Below are positions 36,107-45,101 of a stretch of 64,000 bases of DNA, one piece after another. This stretch comes from Psychrobacter jeotgali. Its GTDB lineage: Bacteria; Pseudomonadota; Gammaproteobacteria; Pseudomonadales; Moraxellaceae. The notes below the pieces were generated by a model. The model saw only the letters and a program-made list of their open reading frames with translations, did not search any database and was not told the DNA's origin. Where the stretch lies: the NCBI RefSeq assembly GCF_904846315.1, contig NZ_CAJHAF010000001.1, positions 1,364,001 to 1,428,000 on the forward strand, given 5' to 3'. Position numbers and translations under genes: made by a program. Position 1 is the stretch's first letter; every line of letters starts with the position of its first letter.

Positions 36107-37372
36107 CTACAAACTGTCTAAACCACGTGCCAAATCTTTAATAATATCCTCTGCATCCTCAAGCCCTACTGACAAGCGAAGCAGACCATCATTGACTCCG
36201 GCTTCAGCACGGGCTTCAGGAGTCAGACGGAAATGCGTAGTAGTTGCCGGATGGGTAATAGTAGTTTTGGCATCACCCAAATTATTAGTGATAGAAATCA
36301 TTCGGGTCGCATCAATAACTTGCCAAGCAGCGGCTTTAGCATCAAGGTTAGCGCTTGCTTTTACCTCAAAACCCATAATAGCGCCATAACCATTGGGCAT
36401 GTGATGCTGACGAGTGGCTAGCTTATGTGAAGGATGATCAGGCAGACCTGAGAAATGCACTTTGCTCACATTGGGATGCGTCGCTAAGAATTGTACCACT
36501 TCGTTAGCATTTTGACAGTGCGCTTGCATACGCAGCTTGAGGGTTTCAAGCCCTTTGGTAAATACCCAAGCATTGAACGGGCTCATACTGATTCCACCTG
36601 AGCGTACGACTGTAAAGGCATCTTGCATGAGCTTATCACTGCCAACCAGTGCGCCACCAAGCACGCGTCCTTGACCATCTAAGTACTTGGTCGCAGAGTG
36701 AATGACCACATCCGCACCCAAATCAAGCGGACGCTGGATAGCAGGCGAAGCAAAGCAATTATCCACAACCAATAAAATATCGTTGGCCTTACACAGCTCG
36801 CTTAAAAACCCAATATCACAAATCTGCGCCAAAGGATTACTGGGGCTTTCGCAATAAATTACTTTAGTATTCGCTTGCACTGCATTTGCCCAAGCTTCAT
36901 TATCAAAGCAATCAACGTAGCTGACCTCAACACCAAACTTGGCGATATAGTTATTAAATAGGCCCATAGATGAGCCAAATAATTGATTGGCAGCGAGCAG
37001 ATGATCACCTGATTTGAGATAGGCCAAACACATGGTCAAAATAGCGCCCATACCTGAGGCGGTCGCTACGGCACGCTCGCCATTTTCAAGCGCAGCGAGG
37101 CGGCGCTCAAAGGTACGTACCGTTGGATTGGTATGGCGTGAGTAGACATTTCCGGTCTTACTACCATTAAAATGCGCGGCGGCATCGCTCGCTGACTCAT
37201 AAACATAAGAGCTGGTGGTATAGATAGGTTCTGAATGCTCACCCTCATCACTACGGTGCTGTCCTGCACGGACGGCAATGGTTTGCATTCCATAATCTAA
37301 ACTCAAATCTAAAGCGTCAGAGCGCCAATTTAAATCTAGACCATTATCATCTTGCGGTTGTGATTGACTCAT
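36107..37372 (-). CDS. metZ: O-succinylhomoserine sulfhydrylase
   Basis: PLP enzyme of the Cys/Met metabolism family (421 aa) making homocysteine directly from O-succinylhomoserine and sulfide. Key segments are QTIAVRAGQHRSDEGEHSEPIYTTSSYVY, read as two halves; YSRHTNPTVRTFERRLAALE; the cofactor-stacking FGSSMGLFNNYIAKFGVEV; and the PLP-lysine motif IHSATKYLDGQGRVLGGALV. The C-terminus has ISITNNLGDAKTTITHPATT. Close relatives include cystathionine gamma-synthase and MetY; the GQGRVLGG segment and overall length favour MetZ. The divergent partner is the phospholipase D-like gene. No SAM riboswitch was recognised upstream. Confidence 0.9.
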   Translation of the reverse strand: MSQSQPQDDNGLDLNWRSDALDLSLDYGMQTIAVRAGQHRSDEGEHSEPIYTTSSYVYESASDAAAHFNGSKTGNVYSRHTNPTVRTFERRLAALENGERAVATASGMGAILTMCLAYLKSGDHLLAANQLFGSSMGLFNNYIAKFGVEVSYVDCFDNEAWANAVQANTKVIYCESPSNPLAQICDIGFLSELCKANDILLVVDNCFASPAIQRPLDLGADVVIHSATKYLDGQGRVLGGALVGSDKLMQDAFTVVRSGGISMSPFNAWVFTKGLETLKLRMQAHCQNANEVVQFLATHPNVSKVHFSGLPDHPSHKLATRQHHMPNGYGAIMGFEVKASANLDAKAAAWQVIDATRMISITNNLGDAKTTITHPATTTHFRLTPEARAEAGVNDGLLRLSVGLEDAEDIIKDLARGLDSL

Positions 37373-37763
37373 AAATCTTCCATTATTTTCATTGCTTTAA
37401 AACATGCTAAAGGCGCAAGCGGGTATTTTAAGTGGTTTTAGTAGCTATTGTCTTTAGATATTGTTAAATTTAAATGCGGTTATTTTCTATACTACCCTAT
37501 GCAGCTAACTTTACCGCTAATTCATAATAATAGTCAGTGATATCAACCGCTTTAAAACTAGAGCATCTGCTAGAGCTGGCTATAAAAACTGGCACGATAT
37601 CATAACATGCCATTTATTGATTTATAAATGTATCTTTCACGCAGCCTACGCAAGCCATACCTATATTAGACATACTTATGCTAAAATCGTCTGCTGATAA
37701 TTATTATTAACAATCCTTTACTTAGACTTTTAAATCGTTGGACACACTAAGGTAAATCCAGTT
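37373..37763. other. Divergent intergenic region between metZ and the phospholipase D-family gene
   Basis: 391 AT-rich bases expected to carry both promoters. TATACT (around 37489) and similar TATA words occur, but no convincing spaced promoter pair, operator or RNA structure stands out. Confidence 0.4.
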
Positions 37764-39452
37764 ATGTCAATGTTAAATATAGAGCCAAACCAGATAGCAT
37801 TGAGCCTTACGCTTGGGCTAACTTTAGGTCTAAGTGGCTGTCAGAACCTCCCTAAACAGCCCCATTTAGCTGACAGTCAGAATTTATCAGCGCGGATTAA
37901 TGCGCTTTATCAACAAAACCCTAACCCTGAAAACACTGTTGCCGATGCTAATAATGATGCGGAAGAAAACACTGGACTCCTAAACCCTAGTAATACAAAC
38001 CGCAGCAACAAAAATCTAGTAGCCGCTATTAGCGAACAAAACGATATTCATCCAGAATTATCAGGCTACCACCCTATTGTTACTGGCGCCAACGCTTTTG
38101 CTTCCCGCAGTATCTTAACCGGTATGGCTGCACGTAATATCGATGTGCAGTATTATATTTGGCATAACGATCAAGCAGGACAGTTGATGCTAAAGGATTT
38201 GTGGGAGGCGGCGGAGCGCGGAATTATTGTACGCTTATTGCTCGATGATTTTAATAATAGTGCAGAATTCGATCAGCATCTACTGCGTTTTTCGAGTCAT
38301 CCCAATATTGCAGTGCGCATTATGAATCCCTTGATGCATCGCAAGCTCCAAGCATTGAACTATGTCACTGGCTTACCTCGAATCAATCGACGTATGCATA
38401 ATAAAAGCATGATTTTTGATAAGCAAATCACCATCATCGGTGGCCGCAATATCGGTAACGAGTATTTAAGTAATGACCAAAATAGCCAATTCGCTGACCT
38501 TGACGTTCTGTTAATCGGCAAGGTCGTCGCTGATATTGATAATAGCTTTAATAGCTACTGGTCTTCACCACTATCATTCGATATCGAGACTTTAGCTACT
38601 CCCGATAAAAATGCGACAAAGGATTTTTTGGTAGGTCTAGATAAATTAGAGGAAGAAGAAAAGAGCAACTCTAGCAGTAGCTTAGCCGTTTATAAAAACG
38701 CTATTGAAGACTCCACCATTGATGAGGACTTAATCAACAAACAAGTGCCTTTTCGCTGGACCAATATGCAGTTCTTGAGCGATGATGTAGGCAAGCTAAC
38801 TAAGAGTGTGCCCAGCGATACCAACTTAGTTCAGCAATTGCGCACCTTACTGGGTAGTCCTTCTGAGAAGCTGACTATTATCTCCTCTTATTTTGTTCCC
38901 ACAAGAGACGGTGTTGACACCTTAGTGCGTCTGGCAGACTCTGGTATAGATATCAAAATTCTAACCAACTCATTTGACGCCACTGACGTTACCGCTGTGC
39001 ATTCAGGCTATAGCCAATGGCGTCCTAAATTATTGCGATCAGGTATAAAAATCTATGAGCTAAAATCAACTGCTAGTGAAGAGAAGCGTGAAAACAAACT
39101 GTGGCGTGCCCGCAGTCAGTCTTCAACTAGCTTGCATGCTAAGACCTTTGCTGTTGATGACCACCAAGTATTTATCGGTTCTTACAACGTTGACCCCCGC
39201 TCTGCTAATATCAATACTGAAATGGGGGTCATTATCAGCGATGATGAGCTGGCTCAACAATTACATGAAGCGCTTAGCGATGATCTATTGAATCAAGCTT
39301 ATGAGGTAAAGCTATCAGATAACAATAAACTGCAGTGGCATACGATTGAAAACGGCGAGACTATCATTTATGACTCAGAGCCGCGCGTTGACTTTACAGA
39401 TCATATCTGGTTGAAAATTATGTCGTGGCTGCCTATCGATTGGTTACTGTAG
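37764..39452 (+). CDS. Phospholipase D-family lipoprotein (cardiolipin-synthase-like)
   Basis: Two-domain phospholipase D-family enzyme (562 aa). Each half has an HKD motif: MHNKSMIFDKQITIIGGRN near residues 211-229 and LHAKTFAVDDHQVFIGSYN near residues 456-474. The linked glycine/asparagine residues also match. The N-terminus is a lipoprotein signal (LSLTLGLTLGLSGC), so it is probably anchored in a membrane facing the periplasm. This resembles ClsC/YmdC-like proteins, which make cardiolipin, more than secreted toxins. An acidic Asn-rich linker (residues 50-75) separates anchor and catalytic domain. Two ATGs six bases apart could start it. A terminator follows. Confidence 0.83.
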   Translation: MSMLNIEPNQIALSLTLGLTLGLSGCQNLPKQPHLADSQNLSARINALYQQNPNPENTVADANNDAEENTGLLNPSNTNRSNKNLVAAISEQNDIHPELSGYHPIVTGANAFASRSILTGMAARNIDVQYYIWHNDQAGQLMLKDLWEAAERGIIVRLLLDDFNNSAEFDQHLLRFSSHPNIAVRIMNPLMHRKLQALNYVTGLPRINRRMHNKSMIFDKQITIIGGRNIGNEYLSNDQNSQFADLDVLLIGKVVADIDNSFNSYWSSPLSFDIETLATPDKNATKDFLVGLDKLEEEEKSNSSSSLAVYKNAIEDSTIDEDLINKQVPFRWTNMQFLSDDVGKLTKSVPSDTNLVQQLRTLLGSPSEKLTIISSYFVPTRDGVDTLVRLADSGIDIKILTNSFDATDVTAVHSGYSQWRPKLLRSGIKIYELKSTASEEKRENKLWRARSQSSTSLHAKTFAVDDHQVFIGSYNVDPRSANINTEMGVIISDDELAQQLHEALSDDLLNQAYEVKLSDNNKLQWHTIENGETIIYDSEPRVDFTDHIWLKIMSWLPIDWLL

Positions 39453-39505
39453 TCAAAACCGTAAAAAAACATTCGTTTTGCAATAATTGATTATTTTTAT
39501 TATGT

Positions 39506-39531
39506 ATGGTTGCTGCTATAGCAACCATTTT
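39506..39531 (+). terminator. Rho-independent terminator after the phospholipase D-family gene
   Basis: ATGGTTGCT and AGCAACCAT form a perfect nine-base stem with a five-base loop, followed by a short T-run. It lies 54 bases past the stop codon. Confidence 0.75.
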
Positions 39532-39565
39532 CATACGACCTTAACTTGTAAAAATGTGACCTACT

Positions 39566-40867
39566 ATGCCCTCTCGTCCTCAATATGCAATGATGTCACC
39601 TAAAGACAGAAACATGCTGCTATTCGTCTGTTTCACCAGTGCTGTCGCTTTTTTTGATTTTTTGATTTACTTATATATGGCGGATTCTATTTCATCAGCT
39701 TTCTTTCCGGTCGATATAGATAGTCGTGTCAATCGTTTGCGCGGCCTAGGACTATTTGCTATTGGTTATCTTGCTCGACCCATCGGCGGCATCGTTTTAG
39801 GTCGTTATGGTGATATTAAAGGTCGTAAACCCGTATTACTACTAAGTATTTTAATTACCGCTTTTAGTATGTTAGCAATGGCATTCTTGCCTTCATACTT
39901 GCAATGGGGACTTGCGGCACCGATTTTGTTTATTCTACTGCGTATGATTCAAGGGATGGCCTTTGGCGTTTACGTACCGCTTGCTTGGACTTTCATTTCA
40001 GAACATCTACCGCGGCAATATCTGACCTTGGGTTGTAGCTATGTGACCGCTAGTTTCTTTGTAGGGGTATTATTTTCTAATACTTTTTTTGTTTGGCTTA
40101 ATTCAGCCATGACTCCCGAACAACTTATAGACTATGGTTGGCGGGTACCTTTTGTAGTAGGTGCGGTACTCAGTTTTTTACCATTAATAGTTTGGCGTTT
40201 TATTCGTGAGTCGCCTTTTTTCATTTTCATGCAGCAATCTAAGCCAAACACTCAACTGAATAAACCATTATCGCTACTGTTTAAACATTGCAAACACGCT
40301 ATTTTTATAGGGCTAATTCTGGCTTTTATTATTGCTAGCATCACTACCGTTATCGCTTTATTGTTGCCTAGTCTGGTTGAGTTAAGCTTTAGCGTAGATA
40401 GTGATTTATTCGGATTCTCTCACAGCTTAGGTATTATTTTTATGATTTTTGGCTGTATTTTTTACGGCTTCTTATCTAATTATAAAAACTTTGGGAAGAT
40501 TCTGGTGATTGGCTCTCTTCTACTAATTGCACAGATGTTTGCCTTTTACTATCACTTGCGGGCAGGCGGCGACTATATTCTAATTATGTATGCCTTATTG
40601 GGATTTTTTGCAGGAATTGTCGGTATGGTACCCGCTATTTTTGTGGTGCTGTTCCCCATCAATGTTCGTCTGACCGGTATAGCATTATCATATAATACTA
40701 TGTATGCCATTGTTGGCGGCGTACTGCCGTTTGCTTTAGCGTATCTCACTGTATTTATTAGCTTTTCACCAGCATTATATATTGCCTTTATCGGTTTGAT
40801 GGGGGTGATGATTGGGTTGTATTTTTATCATTTGCCTGAATTTAGAGAGGTTGATGAGATTGTTTAA
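39566..40867 (+). CDS. MFS transporter, metabolite:H+ symporter (MHS) type
   Basis: Twelve-helix major facilitator (433 aa). Its loop 2-3 motif GRYGDIKGRKPVLLLSI is the classic MFS A-motif, and the helix-2 text GLFAIGYLARPIGGIVLG is characteristic of the MHS subgroup (ProP, KgtP, citrate and shikimate carriers). LRMIQGMAFGVYVPLAWTFI corresponds to the GxxxGxxxP region. The protein starts with 15 polar residues, then helix 1 (LFVCFTSAVAFFDFLIYLY). The long acidic C-terminal coil of ProP is missing. The substrate is probably an organic acid, amino acid or betaine; it cannot be chosen from sequence. It is a single gene, followed by dusA on the same strand 125 bases later. Confidence 0.85.
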   Translation: MPSRPQYAMMSPKDRNMLLFVCFTSAVAFFDFLIYLYMADSISSAFFPVDIDSRVNRLRGLGLFAIGYLARPIGGIVLGRYGDIKGRKPVLLLSILITAFSMLAMAFLPSYLQWGLAAPILFILLRMIQGMAFGVYVPLAWTFISEHLPRQYLTLGCSYVTASFFVGVLFSNTFFVWLNSAMTPEQLIDYGWRVPFVVGAVLSFLPLIVWRFIRESPFFIFMQQSKPNTQLNKPLSLLFKHCKHAIFIGLILAFIIASITTVIALLLPSLVELSFSVDSDLFGFSHSLGIIFMIFGCIFYGFLSNYKNFGKILVIGSLLLIAQMFAFYYHLRAGGDYILIMYALLGFFAGIVGMVPAIFVVLFPINVRLTGIALSYNTMYAIVGGVLPFALAYLTVFISFSPALYIAFIGLMGVMIGLYFYHLPEFREVDEIV

Positions 40868-40992
40868 CGCTAACCTTATTTTACTTAGCCAAAAATGAGT
40901 TTATGTTTAAGAAAAACGGTCACACTTAAATACAATACATGCTTCAACATACTGAATAATTTATAAAGTTTAAGAAAAGGTAGTAAAAAATA

Positions 40993-41964
40993 ATGCTTGA
41001 TATGACTAATAAGCGCCTATCGGTCGCTCCTATGATTGACTGGACGACAACCGACTATCGTTATTTTGCACGATTATTCAATCCTCACATTTATTTATAT
41101 ACTGAGATGATCAGTACCGGTGCTTTGCTGTACGGCAATCGAGAGCGGCACCTACGTTTCGACGACAGCGAGCAACCTGTGGTATTACAGCTCGGGGGTG
41201 CCGATATTGACGAGATGACTCAATGTGCTGAATTTGCTCAACAATATGGCTATAACGAAGTTAATATTAATGTCGGCTGCCCATCTGATCGTGTCCAGCA
41301 CAATAAAATCGGTGCCTGTCTTATGGCAGAACCTAATACGGTTGCAGACCTAGTCAAATATATGCAAGCAGCCGTCGATATTCCGGTCACGGTTAAGCAT
41401 CGAATCGGTATTGACGACTTTGATAGCTATGAGTTTATGGTTGATTTTGTGCAGAAGGTCGCTGCTGCAGGTTGTTCGCGCTTTATTGTGCATGCCCGCA
41501 CAGCTTGGCTACAAGGGCTCAGTCCCAAACAAAACCGTGAGATTCCGCCGCTACGTTACGACGATGTCTATCGCCTTAAACAAGACTTCCCAGCGCTTGA
41601 TATCGAAATCAACGGCGGCATTGACACCATAGCGGATATAAAAGCACATTTGCAACATGTCGATGGAGTAATGATTGGACGAGCGTTTTATCACAATCCT
41701 TATTTATTGGCAGAAGCTAATGCCCTATGGCATCAGCCTTTACCTAAGCGCTCAGAAGTTTTAACGCAGCTCTACCCTTATCTGCAGGAGCAGACGGAAG
41801 AAGGAGAGTCGTTGCCTTCAATGGCTCGGCATTACTTAGGTCTATTTCAAGGGTTAAATGGAGCACGAAAATGGCGTCAAGCTTTAAGTGGTAAGCCGCA
41901 GTTGACGATTGATGATATCAAACGTGCAGCGGATGAGGTCTTACAATTAAATCCAGAAGCTTAG
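40993..41964 (+). CDS. dusA: tRNA-dihydrouridine synthase A
   Basis: FMN enzyme (323 aa) that reduces uridines 20/20a of tRNA to dihydrouridine. The N-terminal RLSVAPMIDWTTTDYRYFAR and the segment LYTEMISTGALLYGNRERHL are DusA-specific. The catalytic Cys is in NINVGCPSDRVQHNKIGACL. HARTAWLQGLSPKQNREIPPL, read as one loop, contains the conserved flavin-site His and the DusA-typical Gly-Leu-Ser-Pro. The C-terminal helical domain ends with MARHYLGLFQGLNGARKWRQ. It is convergent with the CPBP protease gene 50 bases away. Confidence 0.95.
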   Translation: MLDMTNKRLSVAPMIDWTTTDYRYFARLFNPHIYLYTEMISTGALLYGNRERHLRFDDSEQPVVLQLGGADIDEMTQCAEFAQQYGYNEVNINVGCPSDRVQHNKIGACLMAEPNTVADLVKYMQAAVDIPVTVKHRIGIDDFDSYEFMVDFVQKVAAAGCSRFIVHARTAWLQGLSPKQNREIPPLRYDDVYRLKQDFPALDIEINGGIDTIADIKAHLQHVDGVMIGRAFYHNPYLLAEANALWHQPLPKRSEVLTQLYPYLQEQTEEGESLPSMARHYLGLFQGLNGARKWRQALSGKPQLTIDDIKRAADEVLQLNPEA

Positions 41965-42014
41965 GGTCTGTTAGATTATTAAGTCTTTAAACCTTTATCA
42001 ACATCTACCACCAC

Positions 42015-42806
42015 TTAGCCAACCTGTGCTAAATACTGCCACATGGCTATACCGTTATTAATAATGTGGAGCAATATGGGCAGCAATAAGGAGCCGGACT
42101 TAATACGAGCATAGCAAAATATCAATGCCAGCACGACGATAGTGCTTATTTCGTACAACCCATATTGCAGATGTATCACGGCAAAAATTACGCTGGTTAA
42201 AAAACTAGCAACAATTGCGCCACGGGGCGCTGAGAATTGTTCAGCAATGGCTGACCACAATATACCGCGAAAGACTAACTCCTCATAGATAGGAGCCACG
42301 ACAACCATCGCAGCTACTAGTAGCCATACCGAGCTGACCGACGCATAAAGCGGATTGACAAAGACTGATGGAGATTTACCGAGCCAATATGTGAGCAGCT
42401 GACTGCCTATCATAAACAGCAATAGCAGCCCAAACATACCCAGTCCAGTCGCTAATGAGAACGGCCTTAGCGCTAAGTACTGTCTAACCCTCCCCTTTTT
42501 TATACGGATAATAGATACCGTAAGCACACTCAATAAGGCTAGGCTAATCATAATGGAGAGGCTAACTATAGTGCCATTGCTACTACCAAAAAAGAAAATG
42601 TCACCAACGTTTGAACTTTTGGTGGCGGGCAACAACCATTTACCCGCTACATAAACACCTATTAACTGGCTCATAAAGAAAGCAATAACTGTACCAATAA
42701 TGAGCGCAAATACTTCAAAGCGCGAGAACAAAGGGACGCGATTTGCTCGAGGCGTTGATAAAGGCTTTAGATTAGGTGGGTGGTTTTGCATAGCATAAGG
42801 GCTCAA
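42015..42806 (-). CDS. CPBP-family intramembrane metalloprotease
   Basis: Integral membrane protease of the CAAX-protease/bacteriocin-processing (Abi) family (263 aa). It has the three hallmark motifs: IYEELVFRGILW with the paired Glu and Arg, FAVIHLQYGL with the first metal His, and LLHIINNGIA with the second His and Asn. About seven to eight hydrophobic helices surround them. Members of this family process lipoproteins, peptides or prenylated proteins, or give self-immunity to peptides; no partner gene is visible here. It is preceded by the divergently unrelated alpha/beta hydrolase gene on the same strand (56-base gap). Confidence 0.87.
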   Translation of the reverse strand: MSPYAMQNHPPNLKPLSTPRANRVPLFSRFEVFALIIGTVIAFFMSQLIGVYVAGKWLLPATKSSNVGDIFFFGSSNGTIVSLSIMISLALLSVLTVSIIRIKKGRVRQYLALRPFSLATGLGMFGLLLLFMIGSQLLTYWLGKSPSVFVNPLYASVSSVWLLVAAMVVVAPIYEELVFRGILWSAIAEQFSAPRGAIVASFLTSVIFAVIHLQYGLYEISTIVVLALIFCYARIKSGSLLLPILLHIINNGIAMWQYLAQVG

Positions 42807-42862
42807 GATAGCAGGCGATTATTTTCGATATGAGTAGATTTAAGATGACAAACTAGCATAAT

Positions 42863-43750
42863 TTACGCTGTCAATTGCTGCTCAATCAAGGTTAGCACTT
42901 GCTGAGCTACCGATTCAGGATGCTCCAGTGGAAACATGTGCCCTCCCTTATGAGTCGTATAAGGAATATTTAACCGAGCCTGTATTTGCTGAGGGAAACG
43001 GCGTTTAAGAAAGATACTGTCCTCACCAATAATTAAGGTGACGGGCGGTTTGGGCGCTTGATTGGGCTTGAGCCAATAAAGCGATGGGTTGGTACGAAAC
43101 ACCGCTACCTCGCTAGACTTGGGAATAGCCAGCGTTACTTTGCCATCGGCACGCTCTTCTAAACCGTGCTCGATGTAACCTTGAAAACTACGCTCATCGA
43201 ACTCCTTAAAAAAACCTTTATGGCGTAGCTTTTCATAAGCATCCTTGCGGCTATCCCAGACATCACGGCGGTTTTTTGACACCCCAGCTGGCGACAACTT
43301 ATCCATCAAGCGATGATGCATCAAAGGCAGTCTATCCATAGTTTTTGCCAAGTGCCAAAGCAAACTGGTCTTACCATAAATCCAAGGCGGATCCATAAGC
43401 ACCGCCTGATTAAAGCGCTCCGGAGCTTGATATAGCGCTTGCACAGTACAAAGCGCCCCAAGCGAATGGCCAACAGCAACTAGTTGCTCGACACTATGAT
43501 GCTTGCAAGTGTGCTCGACGCTATCAATAATTTGCTGAGTAAGACTCAGCCAATGATCATCAATAGGATAATCCGGATCAACACCTAACATCGGAATATA
43601 TTCGATAGTAAAAAACTCAGAAAGTGGCTCAAAAAACGGTGCATAAACCGCGCTTGGCATCCCATTAGCATGCGCAAAATGGAGCACTGGCTTTTGAGTT
43701 ATCTTAGATACCGGTAATGCTGCAAAGGCTTGTAAATCAATCTCACTCAT
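42863..43750 (-). CDS. Alpha/beta-fold hydrolase
   Basis: Single-domain alpha/beta hydrolase (295 aa) without signal peptide. The nucleophile elbow is AVGHSLGALCTVQ near residues 92-104, the acid is probably in the strand VTLIIGEDSIFL, and the catalytic His in KGGHMFPLEHPES. HFAHANGMPSAVYAPFFEPL at the N-terminus has the HAN variant of the HG oxyanion motif, typical of a Moraxellaceae/Pseudomonas group of uncharacterised esterases. It is preceded by the SppA-type gene and its terminator. The substrate is unknown. Confidence 0.82.
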   Translation of the reverse strand: MSEIDLQAFAALPVSKITQKPVLHFAHANGMPSAVYAPFFEPLSEFFTIEYIPMLGVDPDYPIDDHWLSLTQQIIDSVEHTCKHHSVEQLVAVGHSLGALCTVQALYQAPERFNQAVLMDPPWIYGKTSLLWHLAKTMDRLPLMHHRLMDKLSPAGVSKNRRDVWDSRKDAYEKLRHKGFFKEFDERSFQGYIEHGLEERADGKVTLAIPKSSEVAVFRTNPSLYWLKPNQAPKPPVTLIIGEDSIFLKRRFPQQIQARLNIPYTTHKGGHMFPLEHPESVAQQVLTLIEQQLTA

Positions 43751-43818
43751 AACAGGCTCTCATGGGTTAGTATTTTTATAATATAAATCGAGTATGTTGA
43801 GCTGCTGCGCATACAACA

Positions 43819-43845
43819 AGGCTGAGTTTATTAAACTCAGCCTTA
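43819..43845. terminator. Terminator hairpin downstream of the S49 peptidase gene
   Basis: GGCTGAGTTTA and TAAACTCAGCC form a perfect inverted repeat with almost no loop, flanked by AA and TT. It lies between the S49 peptidase stop and the next gene's start on the same (minus) strand. The T-run is short, so termination may be weak. Confidence 0.6.
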
Positions 43846-43906
43846 GAATAACAACCTTTTATTTTAAACGCCATGGCTCTATTACCACCAGTTTATCACC
43901 AAGTAC

Positions 43907-44968
43907 TTAACGCATTTTGGCATTACTGTCTTCTTGTGGCAATAGATCAAGATTGACGCTTGAGCCTATCCCTGCCCCCATCTTGACTGCAAAACGATCC
44001 ATGAATAACTGAAAAGGATCTAGCGGTGTGTAATTTACGATATTATCGAGCTCAAGTTTGCGCTCTAAGCTGGCGATACTGCCGGTATCATCCGCCAAAC
44101 CTAAAGCAATAGACTGCTCACCAGTCCAAAACAGCCCTGAGAATAGTTTATTTGCTTCGGGGTCTTTCAGACGATCACCACGACCTTCTTTAACCGCATT
44201 GATAAAGTGCTTATGGGTATTAGCAAGTACTTCTTCAACATGCTGCTCCTCATAGTCACTAAGTGAGCGTGACAAACTCAATATATCTTTATATTCACCC
44301 GCCGTCACCGTACGATCATCAATACCTAACTTATCCATTAAACCTTCAATATTATAGCTGGGCATAATGACACCGATAGAGCCAACGAGGCTTGATGGAT
44401 TGACATATATCTCATCTGCTGCTGAAGCAATATAATAAGCGCCTGAAGCCCCCATATCACCGATGACTGCATAAAGTTTTTTGTCTGGATATTCTTGACG
44501 CAAGTCCATCATGGTTTGCCAAATTTGATCGGACTGTACCGGCGAGCCACCTGGTGAATTGATATCTAAAGCTACCGCTTTGGAGTTTTTGTTCTCAAAA
44601 GCACGGGTTAACGCTTTGCTAATATCATAGGCATTAGCGGGGTCAGCATCACTAATAGTACCTTGTATCTCAACCACAGCCAAATGTGGTCTGCTGGTAT
44701 CTGCACCTTCAAGCCCTGTTGGCGCTTTACTAGTACAGCCACGACCAAGCGTTAAAAACAGTAATAAGATATAGCCGAAAGTGAGTAATTTAAAAAATAT
44801 ACTCCAACGCCTTGCACGGCGCTGTTCTTCGACGCTGGCTAATAAAGTTTTTTCAATAACCCGCCATTCTTGTCCACTAGGCTGATTAGTAGCCGTTGGC
44901 TGGATAGGTGCCGGATGATTTGTCGAATTATCAGGACGTTTATTGGGATCTGGTGGCCAATTGGGCAT
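43907..44968 (-). CDS. S49-family signal peptide peptidase (SppA-like)
   Basis: Membrane-anchored serine protease (353 aa) that degrades cleaved signal peptides, the short single-domain form. One transmembrane helix is near residues 48-64 (IFFKLLTFGYILLLFLTLG). The catalytic Ser lies in GDMGASGAYYIASAADEIY and the catalytic Lys in TVTAGEYKDILS, in the S49 Ser/Lys arrangement. LDINSPGGSPVQSDQIW and LVGSIGVIMPSYN are standard. The N-terminal 35 residues are Pro/Asn/Gln-rich and cytoplasmic. It lies downstream of comEC on the same strand with a 133-base gap. Confidence 0.9.
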   Translation of the reverse strand: MPNWPPDPNKRPDNSTNHPAPIQPTATNQPSGQEWRVIEKTLLASVEEQRRARRWSIFFKLLTFGYILLLFLTLGRGCTSKAPTGLEGADTSRPHLAVVEIQGTISDADPANAYDISKALTRAFENKNSKAVALDINSPGGSPVQSDQIWQTMMDLRQEYPDKKLYAVIGDMGASGAYYIASAADEIYVNPSSLVGSIGVIMPSYNIEGLMDKLGIDDRTVTAGEYKDILSLSRSLSDYEEQHVEEVLANTHKHFINAVKEGRGDRLKDPEANKLFSGLFWTGEQSIALGLADDTGSIASLERKLELDNIVNYTPLDPFQLFMDRFAVKMGAGIGSSVNLDLLPQEDSNAKMR

Positions 44969-45101
44969 ATAACTTCCTAGGTTAAAAAACGCTATTTATT
45001 AAAGCAGTTTAGTATGGTGGCATTTCACTCGTGGTTCAATAGCAAAGCATCAAAGCGCAGAAATAATTTTATCTGAAGGCTATTATATCAGTATCTCTTA
45101 T

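Noticed and set aside
37373..37763. Possible SAM-sensing RNA before metZ
   Set aside because: Neither the SAM-I nor SAM-II conserved cores could be recognised on the minus strand.
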